Shown here: one piece after another, positions 31,940 through 43,999 of the stretch
Layout of the letters: the number at the start of each line of letters is the position of its first letter
Numbering within the stretch: position 1 is the first letter of the stretch
NCBI RefSeq assembly: GCF_022682495.2
Contig: NC_071395.1
Location: forward strand, 55,939,242-56,003,241
Source: Desmodus rotundus
Taxonomy: Eukaryota; Chordata; Mammalia; Chiroptera; Phyllostomidae
Direction: 5' to 3'
Length of the DNA: 64,000 nucleotides
Position numbers and translations under genes: made by a program
Notes under the pieces: generated by a model
Databases searched by the model: none
The model's input: only the letters and a program-made list of their open reading frames with translations
What the model was told of the DNA's origin: nothing

Positions 31940-33260
31940 TAGTCAATAAGTATAAATATTTTTAAAATGAGGAGGTAAAATTGCCTGTGATGGTATGATT
32001 ATATATTATGTCATATTGTATTATTATTGTATGCCAGGTAAAATAACATAATAATAATTAGGTATCTTAAAATCCAATATAGCAACCCCTAAAATGGTTA
32101 AAAAATAAGAAAATTGAAGTTGACTGGGATAAAAATAGAATTAATAATCAATATCTTTGTTATTTATTAAACAAAAACTGAAGATATAATACTAAAAACC
32201 ACACCATTTATAATAGCTACAAATTGATAAAATAATAACAAATAAACAAGGAATGTACAAAAATATGTTTAAAAAATTTGAAAATATTATGGAATGTCTA
32301 ATGTAAATAAATGGAAAGACATACCCTGCTCTTGAATAGGAAAGATTAACATCATAAATAAACCAAATATCCCTAAATGAAACTATAAATTCAAGATGAC
32401 TCCCCCACACCAAAAATAACACCAACAGGAATACACAAACACTACATTACCTAATATTAAATTCATATAGAGAAAAAACAATAAAGAATGCCCAGGAAAT
32501 TTATACCAAAGAAGACAAATAGAAAAGACTGACTCATTAAGTATCTAAATATATTATAAAGCTACAGTGAGTAAAGAAGTATGGTATTAATGAAAGGATT
32601 AGACTAGTAATCTAATCCTATTTGGCCAACTTTTTCTATAAAGATTCACATGATAAATATTTCAGTTTTGTGGGCTAGTCTCTGCCATAATTAGTCAACT
32701 TTGATACTGTAGTACAAAATCAGCCATAAACATTACATAATCAAATGGACAAAGATCTATTCTAATAAAACTTTATTTATAAAAAAAGGTAGCTATGTGG
32801 ATTTGCCCTACTGGTTATAGGAACATTGATTTTAAAAGGATCCAAAAATAGACAGAAATATGTATGGAAAATTAGTATATATAAAGAAGGCACTATCAAT
32901 GGAGAAAATATATTTTGCTCAATAAACTTTTCAGACTAATGGTTAGACATCTGAGAAGAAAAATAAAGTTAGATCCTTATCTCATTCTTCAAATAATTCT
33001 AAATGAATCAAAAATTGAAACATAAAAGTTAAAACCATTAAAATACTACAAAAAAGGGAATATTTTTATGAACTAAGAATGGAAAAATTCTTTCTAAGCA
33101 TGGGCTCAAATCCAGAAGCCACAGATGAAGAGACTGAAAACTTCGACTTCACAAAATAAGAATTTCTGCAAGGCATTATCTACTACCAATAAAAACATCA
33201 GGGAGAAAAGAAAAAAACTACACTGTCAACTCATATCACAGATCCTAGAACTAATGATTA
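31940..33260 (+). mobile_element. ancient L1 ORF2 remnant, interrupted
   Basis: Decayed ORF2. It begins near GAGGAGGTAAAATTGCCTGT (the region just before the reverse transcriptase FADD motif), passes AAATAAATGGAAAGACATAC (32,307) and ends after GACTTCACAAAATAAGAAT (33,146). About 200 bp of hAT-like sequence (32,618-32,820) divides it. L1-B inserted just downstream. Confidence 0.75.
32618..32820. mobile_element. hAT/MER-type DNA transposon fragment
   Basis: TTTGGCCAACTTTTTCTATA, then ATATTTCAGTTTTGTGGGCT and TAATAAAACTTTATTTATAA are landmarks of a widespread mammalian hAT-type MER repeat. The ends are eroded and no duplication was seen. Confidence 0.6.
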
Positions 33261-34951
33261 AAATAATAGTTCCTGTCATTTTTTAAATCAGGTTTCTCAT
33301 GCTACTTTTAAGTACCAAATAATACTAATATTTTTGATATGGTGAAACATTTTTTTAATTTTAATTTTTTATTCTTATCCAATTACAGTTGTGTGCCTTT
33401 TCTCCCCATCCCTCCACCCCACCCCAGCCAAAACCCCCTCTCTCCCCTACCTCCACGCTCCCCATTGATTTTGTCCATGTGTCCTTTATACTAGCTCCTA
33501 TAGACCCCTCTCCCCACTATACCCTCCCCACTCCCCTGTGGAGATTGTTACATTGTTCTTAATTTCAATGTCTCTGGTTATATTTTGTTTCCTTTTTCCT
33601 TCTGTTGATTATGTTCCAGTTAAAGGTGAGATCATATGGTATTTGTCCCTCACTTCCTGGCTTATTTCACTTAGCATAATGCTCTCCAGTTTCATCCATG
33701 CTGTTGCAAAGGGTATAAGCTCCTTCTTTCTCTCTGCTGCATAGAATTCCATTGTGTAAATATACCATAGTTTTTGGATCCACTCGTTTGCTGATGGGCA
33801 CTTCAGTTGCTTCCACTACTTGGCTATTGTAAATTGTGCTGCTATGAACATTGGGGTGCACAGATTCTTTTGGATTGGTGTTTCAGGGTTCTTAGGGTAT
33901 AATCCCAGCAGCAGAATTGCTGGGTCAAAGGGCAGTTCCATTTTTAGTTTTCTGAGGAAATTCCATACTGTTTTCCACAGTGGCCTCACCAGTCTGCATT
34001 CCCACCAACAGTGCACTAGGGTTACCTTTTCTCCGCATCCTCTCCAACATTTGTTTGTGGATGTGTTTATGTTGGCCATTCTGACTGGTGTGAGATGATA
34101 CCTCATTGTGGTTTTAATTTGCATCTCTCTGATGGCTAGTGATGCTGAGCATCTTTTCATATGTCTCTGGGCCCTCTGTATGTCTTCCTTGGAGAAGTGT
34201 CTGTTCAAGTCCTTTGCCCATTTTTTAATTGGGTTGTTTGTCTTCCTGGAGTGGAGTCGTGTGAGTTCTTTATATATTTTGGAGATCAGGCCCTTGTCTG
34301 AGGGATCATTGGCAAATATGTTTTCCCACACTGTTGGTTCTCTTTGTAATTTGGTGCTGTTTTCTTTAGCCATGCAGAAGATTTTTATTTTGATGAGGTC
34401 CCACTTGTTTATTGTTTCCTTTATGTCCCTTGCTTTAGGGGACATGTCTGTGAGGATGTTGCTGTGTGGAATGTCTGAGATTTTCCTGCCAATGTTTTCC
34501 TCAAGGACTTTTATGGTGTTACGACTTATATTTAAGTCTTTTTTTTTCCCAGCAAAGCTATCATTTATTTATTTATTTTTCTTTTTTTAAATATATTTAT
34601 TGATTATGCTATTGCAGTTGTCCCATTTCCCCCCCCACTCCACTCCATCCTGCCCACCCCCCTCCCTCTCACACGCCCCCTATAGTTCATGTCCATGGGT
34701 CATACTTATAAGTTCTTTGGCTTCTACATTTCCTACACTATTTTTACCCTCCCCCTGTCTATTTTCCACCTATCATCTATGCTACTTATTCTCTGTACCT
34801 TTAGCCCCCTCTCCCCCTCCCACTCCCTTATTGACAACCCTCATGTTCTAGTTGTATGCCTAGTTTGCTCTTGTTTTTGTTTTATGTGTGGCCGTTAATA
34901 ACTGTGAGTTTCCTGTCATTTTTACTGTTCCTATTTTTGATCTTCTTTTTC

Positions 34952-35640
34952 TTAGGTAACTCCCTTTAACATTTCATATAATAAGGGCTTGGTGATGATG
35001 AACTTCTTTAACTTGACCTTATCTAAGAAGCACTTTATCTTCCCTTCCATTCTAAGTGATAGCTTTGCTGGATACAGTAATCTTGGATGTAGGTCCTTGC
35101 GTTTAATCTTGGGTAATGTAATTATGATGTGCTTTGGTGTGTTCCTCCTTGGGTCCAGCTTCTTTGGGACTCTCTGAGCTTCCTGGACTTCCTGGAAGTC
35201 TATTTCCTTTGCCAGATTAGGGAAGTACTCCTTCATTATTTGTTCAAATAAGTTTTCAATTTTGTGTTCTTCCTCTTCTCCTTCTGGAACCCCTATAATT
35301 CGGATGTTGGAACGTTTCAAGGTGTCCTGGAGGTTCCTAAGCCTCTCCTCATTTTTCCAAGTTCTTGTTCTTCATTCTTTTCTGGTTGGATGTTTGTTTC
35401 TTCCTTCTGGTCCATACCATTGATTTGAGTCCCAGTTTCCTTCTCATCACTATTGGTTCCCTGTACATTTTCTTTTGTTTCTCTTAGGATAGGCTTCATT
35501 TTTTTATCTGTTTTTCGAACAGATTCAACCAATTCTGTGAGCATATTGATAACCAGTGCTTTGAACTGTGCATCCGATAGGTTAGCTATCTCATCCTCAC
35601 TTAGTTGTATTTTTTCTGGAGCTTTGAAGCGTTCTGTCAT
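34952..35640 (-). pseudogene. HAL1-a ORF1-like gene, frameshifted
   Basis: Start MTERFKAPEKIQ at 35,640; coiled-coil-like and charged N-terminal part to about 35,317; then, in another frame, the RRM-like NIRIIGVPEGEEEEHKIEN and the C-terminal domain ending EMLKGVT at 34,952. Compared with HAL1-b, about 44 residues between TLPK and KDLHPRLLYPAK are missing, an internal deletion of the C-terminal domain. One frameshift near 35,320. Confidence 0.88.
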
Positions 35641-36400
35641 TTGGGCCTTTTTTTTTTTTTTGTCTTGGCGCGTCTGTTACTTTAAGGGGCAGAGCCTTAG
35701 GTGTTCCTGGGGTGGGGTTGCGCTGGTCCCTATGCTGTGATGCTGTACGTGGGGGAGGGGCCAAGTGGGAGGAATGGCGCCCGCCTCACTCTCCTCCAGC
35801 TTTCAATCTTTCATTCTGATACCCACAATCAAACTGGGCCACTCTGTGGTGGTTCCCGAGTAAGTGGGCCTGTGCACACTCTAGGCCCCTGTGGGTCTCT
35901 CCAACGACCTCTCCTGTGAGGCTGGGAGTCTCTCCTGCTGCTGCCCCAACCCCCACGGGCGTTTTCAATCAGAGGTTTGAGGCTTTATTTCCCCTGTGCT
36001 GGAGCCCTGGGTTGCGCGGTCTGCTTCGTCGCCGCCGTTCGTCCGGTTTATCTGTGGGCGAATGTGGTGCCGTAGGGTGCTACCCGCTGCTCTGCCTGCC
36101 CCGTTCTCCGCCACTCTGAGTCCGGCCCTCTGGGTATATCTGTGCAAATATGGGGCTGCAGGGTCTGCTAGTGCGCGGACTGCCTGTGCCTTTTGTCCCA
36201 CACTCCTCCAGCCTCAGTCCCGCCACAGCCACAGGAGTCCTCTCCACCCCGGTGCCCGTCTCCGCCCCTCCTACCAGTCTGGATGAATGTTTATTTTCTA
36301 TTTCCTTGGTGTTGGTCCCCCTTGCTGTTCGATTCTCTGTCAGTTCTCGTTGTGCGAAGAGGCGCAGTGTGTCTACCTACGCCGCCATCTTGGTTCTCCT
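35641..36400 (-). promoter_or_regulatory. HAL1-a 5' UTR, CpG-rich, YY1-like site
   Basis: GC-rich with many CpG dinucleotides (for example 36,020-36,130 and 36,376-36,386), the highest CpG density in the window. Near the transcription start lies AAGATGGCGGC (36,381-36,391), the YY1 core that in human L1 positions transcription initiation. Likely RNA polymerase II internal promoter. Confidence 0.65.
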
Positions 36401-39355
36401 ATATTTAAGTCTTTTATCCATCTTCAGTTTATTTTTGTGTATGGCGTAAGTTGGTGATCGAGTTTCTTTTTTTTTGCATGTAGCTGTCCAGATCTCCCAA
36501 CACCATCTGTTGAAGAGGCTGTTTTTGCTCCATTTTATGCTCCTGCCTCCTTTATCAAATATTAATTGACCGTAAAGACTTGAGTTTCTTTCTGGGCTCT
36601 CTGTTCTGTTCCATTGGTCTATGTGTCTGTTTTTATGCCAGTACCAGGCTGTTTTGATTACAGTGGCCTTGTAATACGGTTTGATGTCAGGTATTGTGAT
36701 CCCTCCTGCTTTGTTCTTCTTTCTCAAAATTGCTGCAGCTAATCCCAAAGGAAGGGGTGGTTTATGTTTCCATATAAATATCTGAAATATTTGTTCTATA
36801 TCTGTGAAATATGTCATGGGTACTCGAATAGGGATTGCATTGAATGTATACATCGCTTTGGGTAGTATGGCCATTTTGATGATGTTAATTCTTCCAATCC
36901 ATGAGCATGGTACATGCTTCCATTTGTTTGTGTCTTCCTTAATTTCTTTCTTCAGTGTTGTATAGTTTTCTGAGTACAGGTCTTTTACCTACTTGGTTAG
37001 ATTTATTCCTAGGTACTTGATTTTTCTTGTTGCTATATCAAATGGGATTTTTTTTCGTGATTTTTGTTTCTGCAGTTTCGTTGTTGGTGTACAGGAATGC
37101 CTTTGATTTCTGAGTATCGACTTTGCATCCAGCTGTTTTGCCACATTCGTTTATTAGGTCGAGTAGTTTTTTGGTGGAGTCTATAGGATTTTCCATGTCC
37201 ACTATCATGTTGTCTGCCAACAGTGACAGTTTTATTTCCTCCTTTCCAATTTGGATGCCTGTTATTTCTCTTTCTTGTCTGATTGCTGTGGCTAGGACTT
37301 CCAATACTATGTTGAATAGGAGTGGTGAGAGAGGGCATCCTTGTCTTATTCCTGATCTTAGTGGGAAAGCTCTAAGTTTTTGTCCATTGAGTATGATGTT
37401 GGCTGTAGGTATCTCATATATGGCCTTTATTATGTTGAGGAATGCTCCCTCTATTCCCACTTTGCTGAGTGTTTTTGTCAGAAATGGGTGGTGTACCTTA
37501 TCAAATGCTTTTTCTGCATCTATTGATATGCTCATGTGATTTTTGTCTTTGCTGTTGCTGATGTGATGTATTATGTTTATTGATTTGCGAATATTGTACC
37601 ATCCTTGCATCCCTGGGATGAATCTCACTTGGTCATGGTGGATGACCTTTTTAATGTATTGCTGCATGCAGTTTGCCAATATTTTGTTGAGAATTTTAGC
37701 GTCTATGTTCATCAGTGATATTGGCCTGAAGTTTTCTTTCTTTGTTGTGCCTTTATCTGGTTTTGGGATTAGGATAATGCTGGCTTCATAAAAAGAGTTT
37801 GAGAGTCTTCCATAAGTTTGGAATTTTTTTGAATAGTCTGTGAAGGATAGGGGTTAGCTCTTCCATAAATGCTTTGTAGAATTCTCCTGTGAAACCATCT
37901 TGTCCAGGGCTTTTGTGTGTTGGGAGTTTTTTGATGACTGCTTCAATTTCCTCTGCTGTTATTGGTCTGTTCAGTTTTTCTCATTCTTCTTCATTCAATT
38001 TTGGAAGATTATATTTTTCTAGAAATGTGTCCATTTCACCTAGGTTTTCAAATTTCTTGCAATATAGTTCTTTGTAGTAATTTCTTACAATCCTTTGTAT
38101 TTCCGTGGTATCAGTTGTAATCTCTCCTCTTTCATTTCTAATTGTGTTCATTTGGGTCCTCTCTCTTTTTTTTCTTCATGAGCCTACTGAAAGGCTTGTT
38201 GATTTTGTTTATCTTTTCAAAGAACCGGCTCCTGGATTCATTGATCCTTAGAATTGTGCTTTTAGTCTCTATGTCATTTAACTCTGCTCTGATCTTGGTT
38301 ATTTCCTTCCTTCTGCTTGCTCTGGGCTGTCTTTGTTGTTGTTCCTCAAGTTATTGTAGGGTTAGGTTGTTTGTTTGAAATGTTTCTATCTTTTTAAGGT
38401 AGGCCTGTATTGCTATGAACTCCCTCTCAGGACTGCCTTTGCTGCATCCCATAGGTTTTGGGTTGTTGTGAGTTCATTTTCATTTGTTTCCAGAAAGTTT
38501 TTGATTTCTTCCCTCATGTAGTTGTTGACCAATTCATTGTTTAATAGCATGCTATTCTGTCTCCATGATTTTGAGTGTTTTGGGTTTTTTCCTTTGGGGT
38601 TGGTTTCTAGTTTCAGTCCCTTTTGGTCAAAGAAAATGCTTGGTATGATTTCAATTTTCTTGAATTTGTTGAGGCTTGCTTTGTGTCCTATCATGTGGTC
38701 TATCTTTGAAAAAGTTCCATGGACACTTGAAAAGAATGTGTATTTTGCTTCTTTGGGATGAAAAGCTCTGTATATATCAGTTAAGTCCATTTCCTCTAGG
38801 GTATTGTTAAGTGACACAATATCTTTGTTGATATTTTGTTTGGAAGACCTGTCCATTTTTGATAGTGGGGTGTTAAAGTCCCCTACTATAATTGTGTTGC
38901 TGTCAATATCTTTCTTGAAGTACTCCAAGATTTTCTTTATGTATTTGGGTGCTCCTATGTTGGGTGCATATATATTTACAATGTTTATGTCTTCTTGGTG
39001 GATTCTTCCTTTGAGTATTATGAAGTGACCTTCTGGGTCTCTCTTTATGGCCCTTCTTTGGAAGTCTATTTTGTCTGATATGAGTATTGCTACCCCTGCT
39101 TTTTTTTCCCTGTCCGTTTGCTTGGAAAATTTGTTTGCAGCCCTTCACTTTCAGTCTGTGTAAGTCTTTTGTCCTGAGATGGGTCTCTTGTAGGCATCAC
39201 ATGTGTGGGTCATGTTTTCTTATCCATTCAGCTGTTCTATGTCTTTTGATTGGAGCATTTAATCCATTTACGTTTAAGGTTATTATCGATAGGTAGTTAT
39301 TCATTGCCATTTTTTCCTACCTGTGTTCCTCTCTCTTTCTCTCTCCTTCCTTTCC

Positions 39356-40290
39356 TTAAAGCAGTCCCTTTAGCATCTCTTGCAGAGCTGGTTTGGTTGA
39401 GGTGTATTCTTTTAGAATTCTTTTGTCTGGGAGACTCTTTATTTGGCCTTCTATCTTGATTGAGAGCCTTGCTGGGTAGAGTAGTCTTGGTTGCAGGCCT
39501 CTGGTTCTCATTACTTGGAATATTTTTTTCCATTCTCTTCTGGCTTGGAGCGTTTCCATTGAGAAGTCAGTTGCTAACTTTATTGTGACTCCCTTGTATG
39601 TTTCTTCCTGTTTCTCCCTTGCTGCCTTTAAGATCCTCTCTTTGTCTTGGAATTTTGCCATGTTAATTATGATGTGTCTTGCAGTGGGTCTCTTTGGGTT
39701 CCTCTTGCTTGGGATTCTCTGTGTTTCCTGGATTTAGGTGACTTTTTCTCTCCTGAGATTAGGGAAATTTTCCATCATTACTTTTTCAAACAGGTTTTCT
39801 ATCCCTTCCTCTTGTTCTTCTCCCTCTGGTATTCCTATTATATGGATATTGTTACATTGCATGTTGTCCTGCATTTCCCTTAATCCCTCTTCATTCTTTG
39901 TGAGCCTCTTTTCCTTTTCTTGCTCTTTCTGGGTGTTTTTTTTTTTACTTTGTCCTCCAGCTCGCTGATCCGATCCTCTGCTTCATCAAGTGTGTTTTTC
40001 ATTCCTTCTACTGTGTTCTTCAATTCAGAAATTGTATTCTTCATTTCCTCTTGGCTCTTGTTGATAGTTTCTATTTCCTTTTTCATGTTGATATAGTTTG
40101 CAGTGAGTTCATTGTAGTTTCCCTGTAGTTTCTGGTAGTTCTCTTTGAGCTCAGAGAGCTCAGTGAGCTTCCCGATAACCATTGCTTTGAATTTAGTATC
40201 TGATAGTTGACTTGCCTCTTTTTCAGTTAGCATTCTTTCTGAGGCTTCCTCCTTTCCTTTCATTTGGGAATTGTTTCTTTGTCTTCCCAT
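39356..40290 (-). pseudogene. L1-B ORF1 (RNA chaperone), frameshifted
   Basis: ATG at 40,290 (MGRQRNNSQMKGKEEASERM), coiled coil with heptad spacing (ELKENYQKLQGNYNELTANY), then frameshifts in the RRM, and an intact C-terminal domain (39,356-39,661) ending EMLKGLL. About 310 codons overall, close to normal for mammalian ORF1p. Confidence 0.9.
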
Positions 40291-42026
40291 TGTTTTTGAG
40301 ACTCTTCTTGTTAGCCTCTGCTTCTTAAATTGATCTGTTCTGACTCCCTGGGTTTATGGTATGAACTTCTATGGTGAATGCCAATGGGATTCAGTGATGG
40401 TGTCTCCTTAAGCTCCTGTCCTCACTGGTCTTGAGCTGACATTTATGGGTGTAACACGGTCTAACTTTGGTCTTTTCAGCACTGCAGATTTTGTTGTCTC
40501 ACCTGTGGGAAAAAGAGAAAAGGGGGAAAAGAAAAAAAAGGAAGGGGAGGAGGGGAAAAGGGAATAGAAAAGGAAAGGAAGGAAGGAAGAAGGAATAAAG
40601 AAAGATCCGAGGCAAGATAAGAAGGAATTTTAACAGAAATTAAAACAAAAGAATAAATAAAGGAAGGCAGGAAGAAGGAATAAAAATGGTAAAGGATGGA
40701 GGGAAGAAGGAATAAAAAAAAGAAAGAAGGATGGAAAGGAAGAAGGAATTCAGGGGGAAAGGAGGGAAGGAAAGGGAAAAAAAAGAAAAAAAAAAAGTCT
40801 TCTGCTGGCTTTAAACTCGTTAGGTTAGTTCTGCTGGTCTTCCTGTCTGTGGAATGGGAGGGGGTGGTTGGAAGGATTGGTTTCACTTTTCTCCCTTCCT
40901 GAGCCACACTCTTTGCTGTTGTTCAGCCTCCAGTCCAGTTCCTCTGGGTCCTTCTGCTCCCCGCTAGGCCTTTAGTTCACCAGTTGTGCTGTCCTTGAGT
41001 TGCACCAGTTAGGGGCAACTCACACTTCACCTTCTTGCTCTTTGCTGTCTTAGATGCTAGGGGCTCTCAGTGCTGCTATGGGGTAGTTCAGCCCCCTACT
41101 GGGTCGAGTGTTTCCGGGGAATGCAGTCTCCCCTAGCCCTCAGCTCCCCTCTGCTGGGTGTTATACCTTATTCCTAGAGAGCCAGTAGGCCCTGCAGGGC
41201 TCTGTGCCACAGGGGTTAGGTAGGAGTTGTAAGTGTTGTCCCTCACAGGCAGCCTGGCCGTCGTTCAGAGGATCTGCTGCTTTGGGCCTGGGTTGGGCAT
41301 GGTTGGCTTGTCCCCAGCTCTGGGCCTGAGTCGCTCGGGGCCGGCTGATCCAGCCGCTTTGAGACTGAGTCGCTCAGGGCCGGTGAGGGCAGCTTTGGGA
41401 CTGAGTCGCGGGGCCCTGGGGTCCGCTGCTTTGGGCCTGTGGGTGGGGCAGCTAGCCTCTGCTCCTGATGCGCACCCACCCGAGGTTTCAGGTGTGGACA
41501 CCCCGCCGGCATTTCAGCTGTTGACCCCCAGTCCACTAATCTGGGTGTGCACAACTGGGCTTCAGGTGAGCGCCGGGGCTGCTTATCCCGCATTCACCAT
41601 CCAGGGGCTGTAGGGGGAGGGGCACCAGAGGCCTCGGCTGCTGCGGAGAGTTCTCTAATTAGCCCCTGAGTGCCTCTATTTTCTTTTTCTTTTTGAGAAA
41701 TTCTTCCTATTCGAGCCACCCTGGTCCAAACTATTACCTGGCTGCTCACACAGCTCAGCCTGGTTCTCTCCCAAGAATCCTGCAGCAGACCCTGCGCCCC
41801 GGGCAGGGGCTTCAGCTGCCCTGGTCCCCGCGCTGGTCCCAGGGACCTTATTGTCCTTAAGCACTCTTCTTACCATCAGATCTTTCAATGTCCTCTATCT
41901 TTGGTCTCCGATCTTCATATATGCTGGAATGCCATGGCTGTTCACTCTGCTCCTCATATCAGCTAGGTATTTCACTGGTGTTGAGGGGAAGTGGACTCCG
42001 CTCCCACCTATCTCGCCGCCATCTTC
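40291..42026 (-). promoter_or_regulatory. L1-B 5' UTR / internal promoter
   Basis: 1.7 kb. The extreme 5' end has GCCGCCATCTT (42,015-42,025 on the plus strand; AAGATGGCGGC in sense), a YY1 core. A GC-rich part follows (41,150-41,650), and closer to ORF1 lies an almost uninterrupted 300-bp homopyrimidine tract in sense (purines on the plus strand, about 40,503-40,800). Confidence 0.75.
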
Positions 42027-42040
42027 TGATATGGTGAAAC

Positions 42041-43300
42041 TCTTATCTTGACATTTTGAAAATTTAAAACTATTTGTATCTGAAAATGAAAACCAAAGAT
42101 TAAATTTCTCAATTAATATAATAATACAAAACAATTTACACTCTGTATATCTGGACATGTGTAAGCTCATGCAAATCTCACTCAGCAAGCAGATTCTTCT
42201 GCGACATCACCCATGAATGACTGGCATGGTGCCCCAGTGGAATCTGTGTTTATAAAGTGACAGGTTAAGGAGCCTTCTTCCCACAATTGCTACTCTGCAA
42301 ATTTTAGTGCAAATGCTTGCTGAACAAAACTCTATAAAGAGACTGGACACTATTAAAATTATAAATTGAACAAAGGTACACTCATTTAAAAAGCATTCTT
42401 CTGTACCACCATAATCTTCAAGAGAAAGAAGATAATGACAATAAGCAAAGAAAAACATTTATTGCTAGAGTGAATAATTTTCACTCTAGCTCAAAGACTT
42501 TCTGGACCTGTGAAATATAAATACAACATTGGCATTAACACAGATAACTCTTTATCAGAATTTCTGACTGTAATGATGAAACAAATTAACAGAGATTAAA
42601 CAAAGAAAGCTTCCTTTGAAACAAAGTAATAGCTCACATTCAATATAATGACTACATTTCCTGCTAAAGAACAAATAGTTGATTAAAATTTTCTCACCCA
42701 CAAAGAGGATTATTTGGAAATGGATTCCAAGAAAAATAATTGAAGTTGGCTTATATCTATCTTCTCATTATTCCTCAGATTACTATAGAACCAGGAAGAG
42801 GTATAAGAAGAAACTTTGCTCAAGGTTCACCCATGGACCACATTGTGCCATGCCCTGTGGGCTGTGTGCCTGGCAGTGACAGAAGGAGCCGGAGTCCCTG
42901 TGAATCTGGACAGGGTTGGCTCCTTCCCATGTGATGGGATGATGGAGGCCATGACAGACACGTCCCCCCCGCCCCCCACCCTACATTCTGGGGAAGGCTG
43001 AGGCTGCTGGCAGAGCTGGTAGATGAGGTGGAAAAGTCTGTTTGAAGCTACCAGGAAGCCATAGCAGCTGAGTTCTCTGTAATCAAAGTGGCCAGAGGCC
43101 AAGAAGTAAAGGGAGGCTGAGGGACCAGAGTGAGCTTCCCCACTGCATGTGACAGGTGCTACTAATCCTCTTGGGTTCAGCTTCCTCTCAGGCGATCCTA
43201 GAGTTACACCTCTTCTTGTTCATCTTATCCTTGCATTTTTTCTCACCGTGTTGCCTTTTTTTCCCTGTTACATACAGAAATTTATTTTATTTAAGAAAAT
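42041..43300. other. unassigned spacer with a short hairpin
   Basis: No gene or repeat was recognised. It contains a perfect 11-bp stem with a 5-nt loop at 42,464-42,490 and a C-rich run near 42,963-42,980. Confidence 0.3.
42464..42490. repeat. short perfect hairpin
   Basis: GCTAGAGTGAA (42,464-42,474), loop TAATT, then TTCACTCTAGC (42,480-42,490). No T-run follows and no gene is nearby, so a function is not evident. Confidence 0.75.
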
Positions 43301-43925
43301 TTTATATAGTCCTTACTAAGTACTAGGCACTGAACCAAACTCCTTTAATTTTTAACATGGTTTCAAGTTCAAAATTAATTGGAAAGTGCAAGAGTTCCTA
43401 TGTATTCCCTGCTACCTCCCACACCCCACACAGACTCCCTTACTATCAACATTCACACCAGAGTGGTACAGTTGTTAAAACTGATGAACCTATATTGGCA
43501 CATCATTATTAACCAAAGTCCATAGTTCACTGTCGGTGTTATACATTCTATGGGTTTGGACAAATGTAGAAAGATATACATCCACCACAATAGTATCACA
43601 CAGAATAACTTCACTGCCCTAAAAATCCTCCGTGCTCCATGGATTCATCCTTCCCTGCAACTCCTGCAACCACTGATCTTTTCACTGTCTCTAGTTTTGC
43701 CTTTTCCAGAGTGTCGTAGAGTTGGAACCTACAGTATGTAGCCTTTCAGACTGGCTTCTGTCACTTAGTAATATGCATTGAAGTTTCCTCCATGTCTTTT
43801 CATGGTTTGAGAGTTGTTGATTTTTTTTTAAGTGCTGAACAATATTCTGCCTGAATGTCCCCCAGTTTAGTTACCCTGCTGCCTTTGTAAAGACATCCTT
43901 TCATCACAGTTGACAACTTTTCTCA
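43301..43925 (-). mobile_element. older L1 (L1M-type) 3' end, antisense
   Basis: TATACATTCTATGGGTTTGG, ACCACTGATCTTTTCACTGT, TATGTAGCCTTTCAGACTGG and GTCTTTTCATGGTTTGAGAG are antisense L1M 3' UTR and ORF2-end landmarks in the right order. Decayed. Confidence 0.8.
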
Positions 43926-43999
43926 TAACTCTTCAGCCTGCCCATTAGGACTGGACACAGACGTGGACTGGACTGGCAATGCCATGATTATGAGCCTGG

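Larger units (their letters stand above)
34543..36400 (-). mobile_element. HAL1-a: half-L1 retrotransposon nested in L1-B
   Basis: A 1.86 kb element with L1-type 5' UTR, one ORF1-like frame and a 3' UTR, but no ORF2 at all: the HAL1 (half-L1) arrangement. Perfect 15-bp duplication ATATTTAAGTCTTTT at 34,528-34,542 and 36,401-36,415. The 5' end is complete (GGAGAACCAAGATGGCGGCG). HAL1 must use L1 machinery in trans. At the 3' end, after an AAATAAATAAATAAA tail, lie 15 bp antisense to HAL1's own ORF1 and then a second A run. Confidence 0.93.
33609..39310 (-). pseudogene. L1-B ORF2, broken and interrupted by HAL1
   Basis: Endonuclease-reverse transcriptase ORF, start MAMN at 39,310, stop near 33,609. 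Open pieces: 38,413-38,928 (endonuclease with [10 protein letters not shown] and the S-D-x-K-G-L region), 37,038-37,712 (reverse transcriptase fingers and palm), 36,377-36,874, and 33,816-34,445 (C-terminal part). The catalytic motif that should read F-A-D-D reads L-A-D-N at 37,209-37,220, so this copy could not be catalytic even apart from the frameshifts. The HAL1 sits within the C-terminal part, between codons for DRLKY-like and [15 protein letters not shown] sequence. Confidence 0.92.
33349..42026 (-). mobile_element. L1-B: full-length LINE-1 with nested HAL1
   Basis: Complete from a 5' end GAAGATGGCGGCGAGATAGG to an A-rich tail, about 6.8 kb after subtracting the nested HAL1. Perfect 14-bp target duplication TGATATGGTGAAAC at 33,335-33,348 and 42,027-42,040. 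Order (minus strand): 1.7 kb 5' UTR, ORF1, short spacer, ORF2, 3' UTR. It is closely related to L1-C. Both ORFs carry frameshifts or stops, so the copy is inactive as sequenced. Confidence 0.97.
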
